The notes under the pieces: generated by a model
The model's input: the letters and a program-made list of their open reading frames with translations, nothing else
The model's database searches: none
Told to the model about the DNA's origin: nothing
Source of the DNA: Pseudomonadota bacterium
GTDB lineage: Bacteria > Desulfobacterota > BSN033 > WVXP01 > G020346125
DNA length: 12,512 bases
Reading direction: 5' to 3'
Assembly: GCA_030608745.1 (NCBI GenBank)
Contig: JAUWDQ010000056.1
Coordinates: 1-12,512 of the forward strand
In this document: one piece after another, positions 1 through 6,222 of the stretch
How the letters are laid out: every line of letters begins with the position of its first letter
How positions within the stretch are numbered: position 1 is the first letter of the stretch
Made by a program: the position numbers and the translations under genes

Positions 1-31
1 AGACGCCTGCCGATACGTCAACAAAAATCCA

Positions 32-57
32 CGGTTCAAATCCGACCGTCGGCTCCA
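32..57 (+). repeat. tRNA-Thr 3'-end fragment, copy 1 (att-like)
   Basis: This is the T-loop, 3' half of the T-stem, acceptor 3' strand and CCA of a tRNA. It is identical over 26 nt to the ends of the two other copies at 1808-1833 and 6241-6266. The sequence before it does not form the 5' T-stem (the expected GTCGG is absent) or an anticodon arm, so this is a fragment and not the end of an intact tRNA. The next bases (TGATT after one variable base) are also shared by all three copies. I infer a remnant of site-specific integration at the 3' end of a tRNA gene, with homology limited to the T-arm and acceptor. Confidence 0.75.
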
Positions 58-75
58 CTGATTTCAAGGGGTTAT

Positions 76-99
76 CCCTCCTTTTCGGAGGGCTTTTTT
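76..99 (+). terminator. Rho-independent terminator after tRNA fragment copy 1
   Basis: A perfect 6-bp stem (CCCTCC/GGAGGG) with a 5-nt loop is followed by C and a run of six T. It sits 18 bases after the CCA of the first tRNA fragment, which is where a tRNA transcript would end. It probably came along with the tRNA 3' flank. Confidence 0.85.
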
Positions 100-283
100 A
101 TTAAATAGAATCTCATATTTCGCCACGGCTGGTGGAGGGTACGGGGTGACAGTGAAAGAGAAATGCAACGTAGGTAAAACAACGTCCCCAATGCCCCCGA
201 TGCCTCTATAAATTTGGTTCTTGGGAGAAGAAAGCGCATTCTCTTCAGACATCACTTTTACAAGCTTTTGGTGTAGTTTCAAA

Positions 284-303
284 TTGGTTGATTTATCAAC
301 CAA
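284..303. promoter_or_regulatory. 20-bp palindrome, candidate operator
   Basis: TTGGTTGAT-TT-ATCAACCAA is a perfect inverted repeat with 9-bp arms and a 2-bp centre. It lies about 40 bp upstream of the -35 box of the amidohydrolase promoter, a usual position for a regulator site. No regulator gene is present in the cassette. No known family motif is assigned; the inner TTGAT/ATCAA resembles FNR half-sites, but the spacing is 2 and not 4. Confidence 0.5.
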
Positions 304-342
304 GTATGAAAAGAGGTGGTAGATCAAAGGACATACAAAATC

Positions 343-371
343 TTGACAATACCGACAATTGGTTATAGCAT
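343..371 (+). promoter_or_regulatory. Sigma-70-type promoter for the amidohydrolase gene
   Basis: A perfect -35 box TTGACA (343-348), a 17-bp spacer and a -10 box TAGCAT (366-371, 4 of 6 consensus positions) lie 30 bp before the start codon. This gives the cassette its own promoter. Confidence 0.6.
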
Positions 372-401
372 CTTCAAAAACTTTAAAAGGAAGAGAATGT
401 C

Positions 402-1523
402 ATGATCGTTGATTCCCATGGTCACATATTCCAGAATTGGTCTGGGCCATGCGGGCATGAATCAAAGGCAATCCACTTAAAGTACCTCCAAAAGACCTTG
501 ACCCGGTCCCCGGCAAGGCTTTTGCGGGCCCAGGACGGTGGACCGGGGGAGACCCACCACCTTTTTCGCAAAGGCGACAATACATGGGACGGCCTCCGCG
601 ATGATGTCAATTTTCGGGTGGGAACCTATGGACGCTTGGAAGTCACGGTCCATGGGGAGGATTACTACATCCAGTTTATGCCCGTGAACATGGCTAACTT
701 CGAGGCACCTCCCGAACTATTGTTAGCCCAGATGGACTTGGCCGGGGTGGACCACTGTGTGCTTCAAGCGGGTATGAATTACGGGGTCATGAATGACTAT
801 AATGCGTTAGCCCAACACAAATATCCCGACAAATTCACGGGGCTCCTCCACGTGGACTCACCCATGGCCTATACACCACAGTGGATGGAGGAGGTTGATC
901 GCGCGTATAACAGGTTGAACTTGCGCGGGATCTATTACGAAATAGATGAATTTAGCCGGTACGGCTGCGAGTGGACTTTCGATGATGCCAGGATGGATCC
1001 CTTCTGGGAACTGGCTGCCTCGCTTGATGTCCCGGTTTTTTTTGGGATCAGCTCGATTCCCAACTACGACCAGGCCAGCTACATTGCCAACATTAAACGC
1101 TTGGACGGTCTGCTCACCCGTTTCCCCAAAATGCGTTGGCTGCTGATAATGTGTCCTCCGGTGCAATATTTCGCCAAAAATGGCAAATGGGAATTCCCCC
1201 CGGAAGTGGATCAAACTTACCGTCGCGAAAACCTACAATTGGAGGTGGTGTTTCCGATCGTATGGGGGGGCGTTTGGGACTATCCATTTCCTGAGGCCCA
1301 GGCGCTCATTCGGGACCTTCGCGACAAATACGGAGCAGAAAAGCTGGTCTGGGGATCGGACATACCAAATATCGAGCGATTTTGCACCTACAAACAGTGT
1401 ATTGACTACATCCGTCGTTACTGCAATTTTCTAACCTCCCGTGAGAAAGATCTGATTATGGGCGAAAACTTGATCGACCTTTGCAAAATCAAATTATCGC
1501 CATCCAAGGAGGTCAATTCATGA
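402..1523 (+). CDS. Amidohydrolase-2 family protein with altered metal site
   Basis: A 373-residue TIM-barrel protein of the amidohydrolase-2 (ACMSD-like) family, whose members are metal-dependent hydrolases or decarboxylases acting on C-O, C-N or C-C bonds of carboxylic and aromatic acids. Visible are the strand-1 motif DSHGH (residues 4-8, His6 and His8), the strand-8 motif WGSD (317-320) with the usual metal-binding Asp, and the C-terminal GEN signature (354-356). The strand-5 His normally found after PV is missing (PVFFGISS, 211-218), and so is the strand-6 His (RWLLIMCPP, 245-253), so two of the usual active-site ligands are not evident. No signal peptide is seen, so it is probably cytoplasmic. 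The start is supported by AAAGGAAG about 9 bp upstream and by the motif position at residue 4. Its 3' end carries a Shine-Dalgarno for a lost downstream gene. The substrate cannot be told. Confidence 0.85.
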   Translation: MIVDSHGHIFQNWSGPCGHESKAIHLKYLQKTLTRSPARLLRAQDGGPGETHHLFRKGDNTWDGLRDDVNFRVGTYGRLEVTVHGEDYYIQFMPVNMANFEAPPELLLAQMDLAGVDHCVLQAGMNYGVMNDYNALAQHKYPDKFTGLLHVDSPMAYTPQWMEEVDRAYNRLNLRGIYYEIDEFSRYGCEWTFDDARMDPFWELAASLDVPVFFGISSIPNYDQASYIANIKRLDGLLTRFPKMRWLLIMCPPVQYFAKNGKWEFPPEVDQTYRRENLQLEVVFPIVWGGVWDYPFPEAQALIRDLRDKYGAEKLVWGSDIPNIERFCTYKQCIDYIRRYCNFLTSREKDLIMGENLIDLCKIKLSPSKEVNS

Positions 1524-1537
1524 CCGTCCGCTGTTAA
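1506..1537 (+). pseudogene. Start of a lost, translationally coupled downstream gene
   Basis: A strong Shine-Dalgarno AAGGAGGT (1506-1513) precedes an ATG at 1520 by 6 bases. That ATG overlaps the amidohydrolase stop as ATGA, the classic arrangement for a coupled operon partner. The new frame reads only MTVRC and then TAA (1535-1537). I infer that the next operon gene has been deleted or broken right after its start. The frame stays open for about 40 codons after the TAA, but I recognise nothing in it. Confidence 0.5.
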
Positions 1538-1789
1538 GAAGCGGCAGGGTCGGGTCTTGAATTATCAGTTTTTGATAAACACTGCTTTGCTACCTTGTCT
1601 ATGGTTGTAAGGTCAAGCTCCAAGTGTGTAGTACCCATGAGAGCCAATGGCCCAAAACTCTAAATATCGAAAATGACAATCCTGTATTTTCAATGACTTA
1701 GATTGTGGAAAACTGACTGTGCGAGGAAGGTTCTCCTGGGAAGAAAAGGTAACAAATTAAAGATTTTAGCTGAATTTAAAGGAGGGGAT
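1538..1789. other. Non-coding stretch between amidohydrolase and tRNA fragment 2
   Basis: I see no gene here. Short hairpins occur, for example CCGCT/AGCGG at 1528-1545 and TTATCA/TGATAA around 1562-1577, but none has a clean T-run. The 3' terminator of the amidohydrolase transcript is therefore not clear. Confidence 0.5.
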
Positions 1790-1833
1790 TCGTAATCAGT
1801 AGGTTATCGGTTCAAATCCGACCGTCGGCTCCA
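1790..1833 (+). repeat. tRNA-Thr(CGU) 3'-half fragment, copy 2 (att-like)
   Basis: The sequence runs from the anticodon loop (TCGTAA, anticodon CGT) through the 3' anticodon strand, variable loop, T-arm (TTCAAAT loop), acceptor CGTCGGC, discriminator T and CCA. The 5' half of the tRNA (an expected GCCGACG acceptor strand and a D-arm) is absent upstream. It differs from copy 3 at only a few positions in the variable and T-stem region. Such 3' halves starting at the anticodon loop are the usual product of tyrosine-recombinase integration into a tRNA gene. Confidence 0.85.
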
Positions 1834-1863
1834 GTGATTCCCTTCAGTTTCACTCATGGTATC

Positions 1864-1897
1864 AGGGGGTTAGAGAAAAGAGCCCGGCCCCTTTTTT
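1864..1897 (+). terminator. Possible terminator after tRNA fragment copy 2
   Basis: A G-run (1865-1869) can pair with CCCC before a run of six T (1892-1897), but the loop is long (about 18 nt). Its position, about 30 bases after the CCA, mirrors the clear terminator behind copy 1. Confidence 0.35.
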
Positions 1898-2085
1898 GTT
1901 GGCCATTAGATGGGATGAGGCAGACCTTGGAATCTCTGTGATGTCAACCGAAAATTCAAGGTCCCCGAGTTCACCCTCCAGCAATAATGTCATTACAATG
2001 CCTGGCACCAATCCCTTTCTTGCTTTTCAACAACTCAGCTCACCCTATCCCGAAATTTTGGGGAAAATCCAGCGTAAAAAAAAGC

Positions 2086-2115
2086 TTGACATTGTTGGTT
2101 TTATGAGCTTAAAAT
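2086..2115 (+). promoter_or_regulatory. Sigma-70-type promoter for the histidine kinase
   Basis: TTGACA (2086-2091), an 18-bp spacer and TAAAAT (2110-2115, 5 of 6 consensus). Transcription would begin near 2122, leaving an untranslated leader of about 170 nt that contains the structured element at 2204-2277. Confidence 0.6.
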
Positions 2116-2203
2116 GGTTCAATTGAAGGATTTGAATGCCATGTATGTTCGGCAAGGTTGAATTGCCGGAAATTAAATTACAGCATTACCCGGTAGGATT
2201 ACA

Positions 2204-2277
2204 GGTGGCGGTGGAAAGGGATAGAAATGCGCCCTGCACCTATCCCAAGCTGTGGTGAACTGCAGCACCGCCAGACC
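2204..2277 (+). ncRNA. Predicted three-way-junction RNA leader element
   Basis: Three stems can be drawn. P1 is TGGCGGT (2206-2212) with ACCGCCA (2267-2273), extended by two G-C pairs across a bulge. P2 is GGGATA (2218-2223) with TATCCC (2241-2246), enclosing a small TGC/GCA hairpin. P3 is GCTGTGG (2249-2255) with CTGCAGC (2260-2266), seven pairs including two G-U, closed by a TGAA tetraloop. P3 abuts P1 directly, and linkers GGAAA and AA complete the junction. It ends 8 nt before the kinase Shine-Dalgarno. It does not match the consensus of any riboswitch class I can recall. A cis-regulatory role is inference. Confidence 0.45.
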
Positions 2278-2295
2278 AATTAATGGGGGGTTGCC

Positions 2296-4314
2296 ATGTT
2301 TGCATTCGGTCATGTGTTAAACAGGGAGTCCTTGTCGTTCTTGCTGAACCTGGAGACAAAAAGGGCACGGCGATACCAAAACTACCTGAGTTTATTGTCC
2401 CTCACCTTCGGTCACCTCGATCCCTCACTTGGGGAAAATCCCAGCATCTCCCTTAAAACCCTTGCTTGTCTCCTCAAGGGTGAGCTGAGAGATACAGATA
2501 TCGTCGGTCAGGGCGGGGGGAATCGGCTTCTGTTTATGCTGCCTCAAGCTAATATGGCGGGGGTTCACAAGGTGAGGGAAAGATCGGAGAGAATCCTACA
2601 CGATTATGGATTTGGGAGAAATGGGTTCCCGATCGAAATCGATGAGGTGTGTTTTCCAACCCATACAAAAAACACTGATGACATTCTCCGAATGACTGGG
2701 ATTACTGCATTGGAAAAATCAGAAACCGATCGCAAGTGGGGAGAGGAGGCGTTGCGGCAATCGGAGGAAAGGTGGCGTTCCTTGGTCCGGAACATCCCCG
2801 ATATCATTTTGGTCGTGGCCCGTGATGGCACAATTCTGGCTGTTAATCGCAGCGTGTCAGGTGGTATCGTGGAAGAAACGATCGGGAAGAGTGTCTACGA
2901 CAATGTCGCCCCCGAGCATCGTGACACGATAAGGAAATCCTTGGAACGCGTTTTCCAAACGGGGAAGCCCGACACCTACGAGATTCTTGGGGTAGGGCCT
3001 CATGGGTTAAACACTACATGGTATGAAACCCGTGTCGTGCCCAATGAGCGCGATAGGCAAGTCGTCGCCGTGACACTGATTAGCAGGGACATCACCGAAC
3101 GTAAGCGGGCGAAGGAGAGGACGCGGGAAGATGGAGAACGATTCCGCCAGCTGGTTGAAGACCTCCACAATATCGTCTACCGTTATCGTTTCGCCCCCAT
3201 CAGCGGATTTGAATACATCAGCCCAGCCGTTAAGAATATTACCGGCTATACCCCTGAAGAACTCTATGCTGATCCTGATCTGGGCTCCAAACTCGTGTAT
3301 CCCGACGACCGGCATCTACCAGAAGCTGTGGGGAAAGGGGATATAATACCAGATGCACCTTTCATCCTTAGATGGTTGCGAAAGGATGGGACGATTATTT
3401 GGACCGAGCAGAAGAACGTCCCGATCTATGACGAAGCGGGGAACCTAGTGGCGGTCGAGGGCATAGCCCGCGATATCACCGAGCGCAAGGGGCCGGAGGA
3501 AGGAATAAAGCGAGCTATGGCGGAGTTGGCCCGTTCAAATGTCGAGCTGGAACAGTTAGCCTCTGTCACCTCGCACGAATTGGAGGAGCCACTACGCATG
3601 GTGGCAAGATATGTGTATTTGTTGGCGCGCCGTTACAAGGGCAAACTCGATTCCAATGCCGACACGTTCATCGGCCATATCCTCGACTGGACCACTCGCA
3701 TGCAGGGGGTGGTCAACGACCTGTTGGCTTATTCGCGCGTGGGTTCTGAGGGTAGAGATTTCGCGCCGACCAACTGCAAGGCCGTGTTTGACCGCGCCAT
3801 CGCCAATCTGAGAGAGGCTATTGAGGGGAGTGGTGCTGCAGTGAGCCATGGTGCTCTGCCGACTGTGATGGCCGATGAGTCACAACTGATTCAGCTGTTT
3901 CAGAACTTGATAGGCAACGCTATTAAGTTCCACGGCGAGGAGTCACCGGGCGTTCATGTCTCGGCCGAAAGAATTGAAAAATCCAAAATCCGCAATCTGC
4001 AATCCGCAATCCGAGATCCGCAATCCCTTCGGGGCGTAGGCACCTCAGGGCCGGAGGCCGAAATCCAAAAGGGGTGGTTATTCTCCGTGCAAGACAATGG
4101 CATTGGCATTGATCCAGAGCACTCCGAGCGTATCTTCATGATCTTTGAGCGCCTGCACAGCGAGGCCGACTATCCTGGAACCGGTATTGGTCTTTCGATC
4201 TGCAAAAAGATTGTGGAACGTCACGGCGGGCACATCTGGGTGGACTCTGAGCCCGGAAAGGGTTCGACATTCTACTTCACAGTCCCAGTGGCGGAAGGGA
4301 TGAATAGTAAGTAG
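2296..4314 (+). CDS. PAS-PAS sensor histidine kinase with degenerate GGDEF-like N-terminus
   Basis: A 672-residue hybrid-looking sensor kinase without membrane segments, so probably cytoplasmic. Residues about 8-105 align by eye with a GGDEF domain (LNRESL, DIVGQ, FMLPQ), but the active-site motif is GGGNR (73-77), so cyclase activity is unlikely. PAS 1 spans about 156-268 and PAS 2 about 282-397, each ending in a PAC-type RDITERK. The dimerisation H-box TSHELEEPLR carries the phospho-acceptor His427. The ATPase domain shows the N-box QNLIGNAIKF (536-545), G1 DNGIGID (600-606), the F-box (613-621) and G2 GTGIGLSI (628-635). An insert of about 33 residues (560-592) made by a 7-bp tandem repeat lies between the N-box and G1. 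The start is supported by GGGGGG 5 bp upstream. Its response-regulator partner follows directly but is decayed. Confidence 0.9.
   Translation: MFAFGHVLNRESLSFLLNLETKRARRYQNYLSLLSLTFGHLDPSLGENPSISLKTLACLLKGELRDTDIVGQGGGNRLLFMLPQANMAGVHKVRERSERILHDYGFGRNGFPIEIDEVCFPTHTKNTDDILRMTGITALEKSETDRKWGEEALRQSEERWRSLVRNIPDIILVVARDGTILAVNRSVSGGIVEETIGKSVYDNVAPEHRDTIRKSLERVFQTGKPDTYEILGVGPHGLNTTWYETRVVPNERDRQVVAVTLISRDITERKRAKERTREDGERFRQLVEDLHNIVYRYRFAPISGFEYISPAVKNITGYTPEELYADPDLGSKLVYPDDRHLPEAVGKGDIIPDAPFILRWLRKDGTIIWTEQKNVPIYDEAGNLVAVEGIARDITERKGPEEGIKRAMAELARSNVELEQLASVTSHELEEPLRMVARYVYLLARRYKGKLDSNADTFIGHILDWTTRMQGVVNDLLAYSRVGSEGRDFAPTNCKAVFDRAIANLREAIEGSGAAVSHGALPTVMADESQLIQLFQNLIGNAIKFHGEESPGVHVSAERIEKSKIRNLQSAIRDPQSLRGVGTSGPEAEIQKGWLFSVQDNGIGIDPEHSERIFMIFERLHSEADYPGTGIGLSICKKIVERHGGHIWVDSEPGKGSTFYFTVPVAEGMNSK
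3978..4026. repeat. Seven tandem 7-bp repeats (GCAATCC-type) inside the kinase gene
   Basis: Seven consecutive heptamers: AAAATCC twice, then GCAATCT, GCAATCC twice, GAGATCC and GCAATCC. They are read in frame as a KIRNLQSAIRDPQS-like peptide. The array falls in a loop of the ATP-binding domain. Confidence 0.85.
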
Positions 4315-4317
4315 TCA

Positions 4318-4496
4318 GATCATCGGAAGGCCGTTGAGATTCCCTTGATGGAGGAAAACCCGAGGGATATCCGCCCCATAGAAAAAGCCCTCACAGAGAA
4401 TAAGGTTCACACCCCCCCTGAACGTGGTCAAACATGGCGTGCAGGCCATGGCCCAGCTCCGCTGAGAAGGCAAGTATTCCGATGCGCCTCGTCTAA
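4318..4496 (+). pseudogene. Decayed response regulator receiver domain (kinase partner)
   Basis: In the kinase frame, past its stop, the sequence reads KAVEIPLMEENPRDIR followed by EKALTENKVH. This matches the start of Rcp1/CheY-like receivers that normally follow such kinases (EILLVEDNPGD pattern). At a run of seven C (4412-4418) the homology shifts frame to LNVVKHGVQAMAQLR, then a TGA where Arg is expected, then EGKYSDAPRL. The beta-3 strand with the phospho-acceptor Asp and everything after it are missing. The lesions are a frameshift, a nonsense codon and a truncation, and the acidic pocket reads EEN where EDN is expected. It would have been the cognate output of the upstream kinase. Confidence 0.7.
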
Positions 4497-4799
4497 ACCA
4501 AGCCCTGCTTTTTTCTCTCTTGTAAACATCGTTCTTCTCTGCCAATATATGCCCATCAAGCCGCTAATTTCCAAACCGCGTGGGTTAGACGGGTCGTCAG
4601 CGGCGACGCGCTTCTACTCACCAATGGCGAAAGGGTCAGGCTGATTGGGGTAGATACGCTGGAACTTCGTGAATGCAAGAAACTTTACCGAGACGTCAAA
4701 GAGTCGGGCAGAGCAGATTGCTACCCAACTACCGGGCATGGTATTCCTTCGGCTGTTTGGATATTCAATGGGCCTTTGAGGAAAGGATATCGCCTGTGA
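4497..4799 (+). pseudogene. Decayed staphylococcal-nuclease-like (SNase) gene
   Basis: One frame reads TAWVRRVVSGDALLL, then TNGERVRLIGVDTLE, the N-terminal beta-barrel signature of SNase-family nucleases (DGD, RLIGVDTPE). Similarity then jumps frame (KKLYRDVKESGR followed by AEQIAT in another frame) and stops. The catalytic second half is absent. A hydrophobic stretch in a different frame just upstream (FFSLVNIVLLCQ) may be a former signal peptide. An upstream in-frame ATG at 4482 is cut off by TAA at 4494. Several frameshifts and a 3' truncation make this a relic joined directly to the response regulator relic. Confidence 0.65.
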
Positions 4800-6025
4800 A
4801 ACATTTTGTATTATCCCCCGAACAGGAGCGGGTCCATGATGGCCTGATTAGTTGGTTCCAGCATTACGGAGATGAGGGGTATCGCAATTATATTACGGTC
4901 GGCGGTTATGCGGGTACTGGAAAAACCCATTTGGCCACCGGCTTAAGGATATCGCTAAGAGATCTCAATCGGGCCATGCGTGTCGGGTTCTGTGCCTTCA
5001 CGGGGAAAGCATCCTCCGTGTTGAAGGAAAGATTGGAATCGATGGGAGGCCTGTATGAAGATGATTACGTAGGCACCATCCATGGCATGATTTATAGACC
5101 AATCATAGAAGAGGATGAGAGTGGACGGCAGAAAATAGTAGGGTGGAAAAAGCGCTCAGAATTGTCCTATGGCGTGATTATTCTGGATGAGGCCTCCATG
5201 GTGAGCTTAGACCTGTGGAAGGATCTGACATCATACGATATTCCCATCATCGCGGTGGGTGACCATGGACAATTGCCACCGATAGGAGACAGGTTCAGCA
5301 TTGTCAATTGCCCTGACCTGGTTCTCAATGAAATCCACAGGCAGGCATTGGATAGTCCGATAATCAGATTATCCGTTGAGGTTAGAACGAGAGGCGAAAT
5401 TCCCTTCGGGACATTTGGGAAGGAGGTGTATAAAATGCGTCAATCGAGTCCCGATTTCAATGATTTGTTCGAGAGCCTTGATTTCTCACAGCCGGCCATA
5501 GTTACCCTGTGTGGAATGAACTGGACGAGACTTCAACTCAATAGGCAAATTCGGAAGAAGCTTGGATATTATGGCCAGATACCAGGTGAAGGGGAGCGGA
5601 TAATCTGCTTGAAAAATAACCGTCACACGAAGCTGATGAATGGCCAATTGGGAACTCTCGGGAGTATCAGTTTGTGTGTACCCCCTGAGATCTATGAGGC
5701 AGTCATTGAAATGGACAGTATGCCAGAGCCCTACCAGACCCTGATACACGGCTGTTGTTTCGGGGAAAAGGAATACGACGGATACTATAATGAGGTCTCG
5801 CCCAAGAAGGTAGAGCAGATCCTAAATGATACGGGGTACCCTGCCGTTGACCTGTTCGATTTTGGATATGCCATCTCTGTTCATCGGAGCCAGGGATCGG
5901 AGTGGGATAGTGTGCTGCTTTTTGAAGAGCGATCTCAGTATTGGGATGCTGAATTCTATAGGAGGTGGCTCTATACCGCGGTCACCCGGGCAAAGGACAG
6001 ATTGTTCGTTATAGCAAAGGATTAG
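4796..6025 (+). CDS. Dda/RecD-like superfamily 1B DNA helicase
   Basis: A 409-residue ATP-dependent 5'-3' helicase of the RecD/Dda type. Residues counted from the GTG start show Walker A GYAGTGKT (37-44), motif Ia-like AFTGKASSVLKERL (67-80), TIHG (94-97), Walker B ILDEAS (129-134), motif III GDHGQLPP (155-162), motif IV EIHRQ (179-183), motif V SVHRSQGSEW (361-370) and motif VI YTAVTRAKDRL (393-403). The length matches phage T4 Dda (about 440) and not full RecD or RecD2 proteins, which are larger. I chose the GTG at 4796 because GAGGAAAGGA lies 8-10 bp upstream; a frame open to 4673 overlaps the nuclease relic. The GTG overlaps the relic's stop as GTGA. Every motif looks intact, unlike its neighbours, so it may be the active cargo. 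A role in replication or repair of a mobile element or phage is inference. Confidence 0.85.
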   Translation: MKHFVLSPEQERVHDGLISWFQHYGDEGYRNYITVGGYAGTGKTHLATGLRISLRDLNRAMRVGFCAFTGKASSVLKERLESMGGLYEDDYVGTIHGMIYRPIIEEDESGRQKIVGWKKRSELSYGVIILDEASMVSLDLWKDLTSYDIPIIAVGDHGQLPPIGDRFSIVNCPDLVLNEIHRQALDSPIIRLSVEVRTRGEIPFGTFGKEVYKMRQSSPDFNDLFESLDFSQPAIVTLCGMNWTRLQLNRQIRKKLGYYGQIPGEGERIICLKNNRHTKLMNGQLGTLGSISLCVPPEIYEAVIEMDSMPEPYQTLIHGCCFGEKEYDGYYNEVSPKKVEQILNDTGYPAVDLFDFGYAISVHRSQGSEWDSVLLFEERSQYWDAEFYRRWLYTAVTRAKDRLFVIAKD

Positions 6026-6222
6026 AGAAGAAAAATAGGGCGGGCCCAACTCTGATTATTCTATAGTTTCTGCCGCAAATCAATAGCCTCACCAAAGCAC
6101 CCCGCCTTTCAATCGTTACCTCCAACGGACCCATACTATTTTCCGAAACCTGGTGGCGATCCTTGAAATCACCCTCTCCCCACTGGCTATGTTCAAAATA
6201 AGCCCCTAAAGTCCGAAGAAGA
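6026..6222. other. Non-coding stretch after the helicase
   Basis: I see no gene. A minus-strand frame that crosses it owes its residues SRRSDLNRHPADYD to the antisense of the tRNA fragment, a familiar artefact. ATTCTATAGTTT at 6058-6069 recurs at 6314-6325. No T-run terminator for the helicase is evident. Confidence 0.5.

Larger units (their letters stand above)
1834..2203. other. Gene-free leader region of cassette B
   Basis: No convincing gene is present. A 76-codon TTG-initiated frame at 1896-2126 has no ribosome binding site and low-complexity Ser-rich content, and the kinase promoter lies inside it. A small hairpin GGCAA/TTGCC (2151-2167) lies in the predicted leader transcript. Confidence 0.5.

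Noticed and set aside
1..57. An intact tRNA-Thr gene at the left edge
   Set aside because: The bases before the T-loop do not form the T-stem or an anticodon arm, so only a fragment is present.
64..327. 87-codon minus-strand frame
   Set aside because: It covers the terminator and the palindrome, starts with TTG and has no ribosome binding site or family resemblance.
1896..2126. 76-codon plus-strand frame
   Set aside because: TTG start without Shine-Dalgarno, Ser-rich low-information sequence, and it contains the kinase promoter.
3978..4026. CRISPR array
   Set aside because: The units are 7 bp with no spacers; this is a simple tandem repeat inside a coding sequence.
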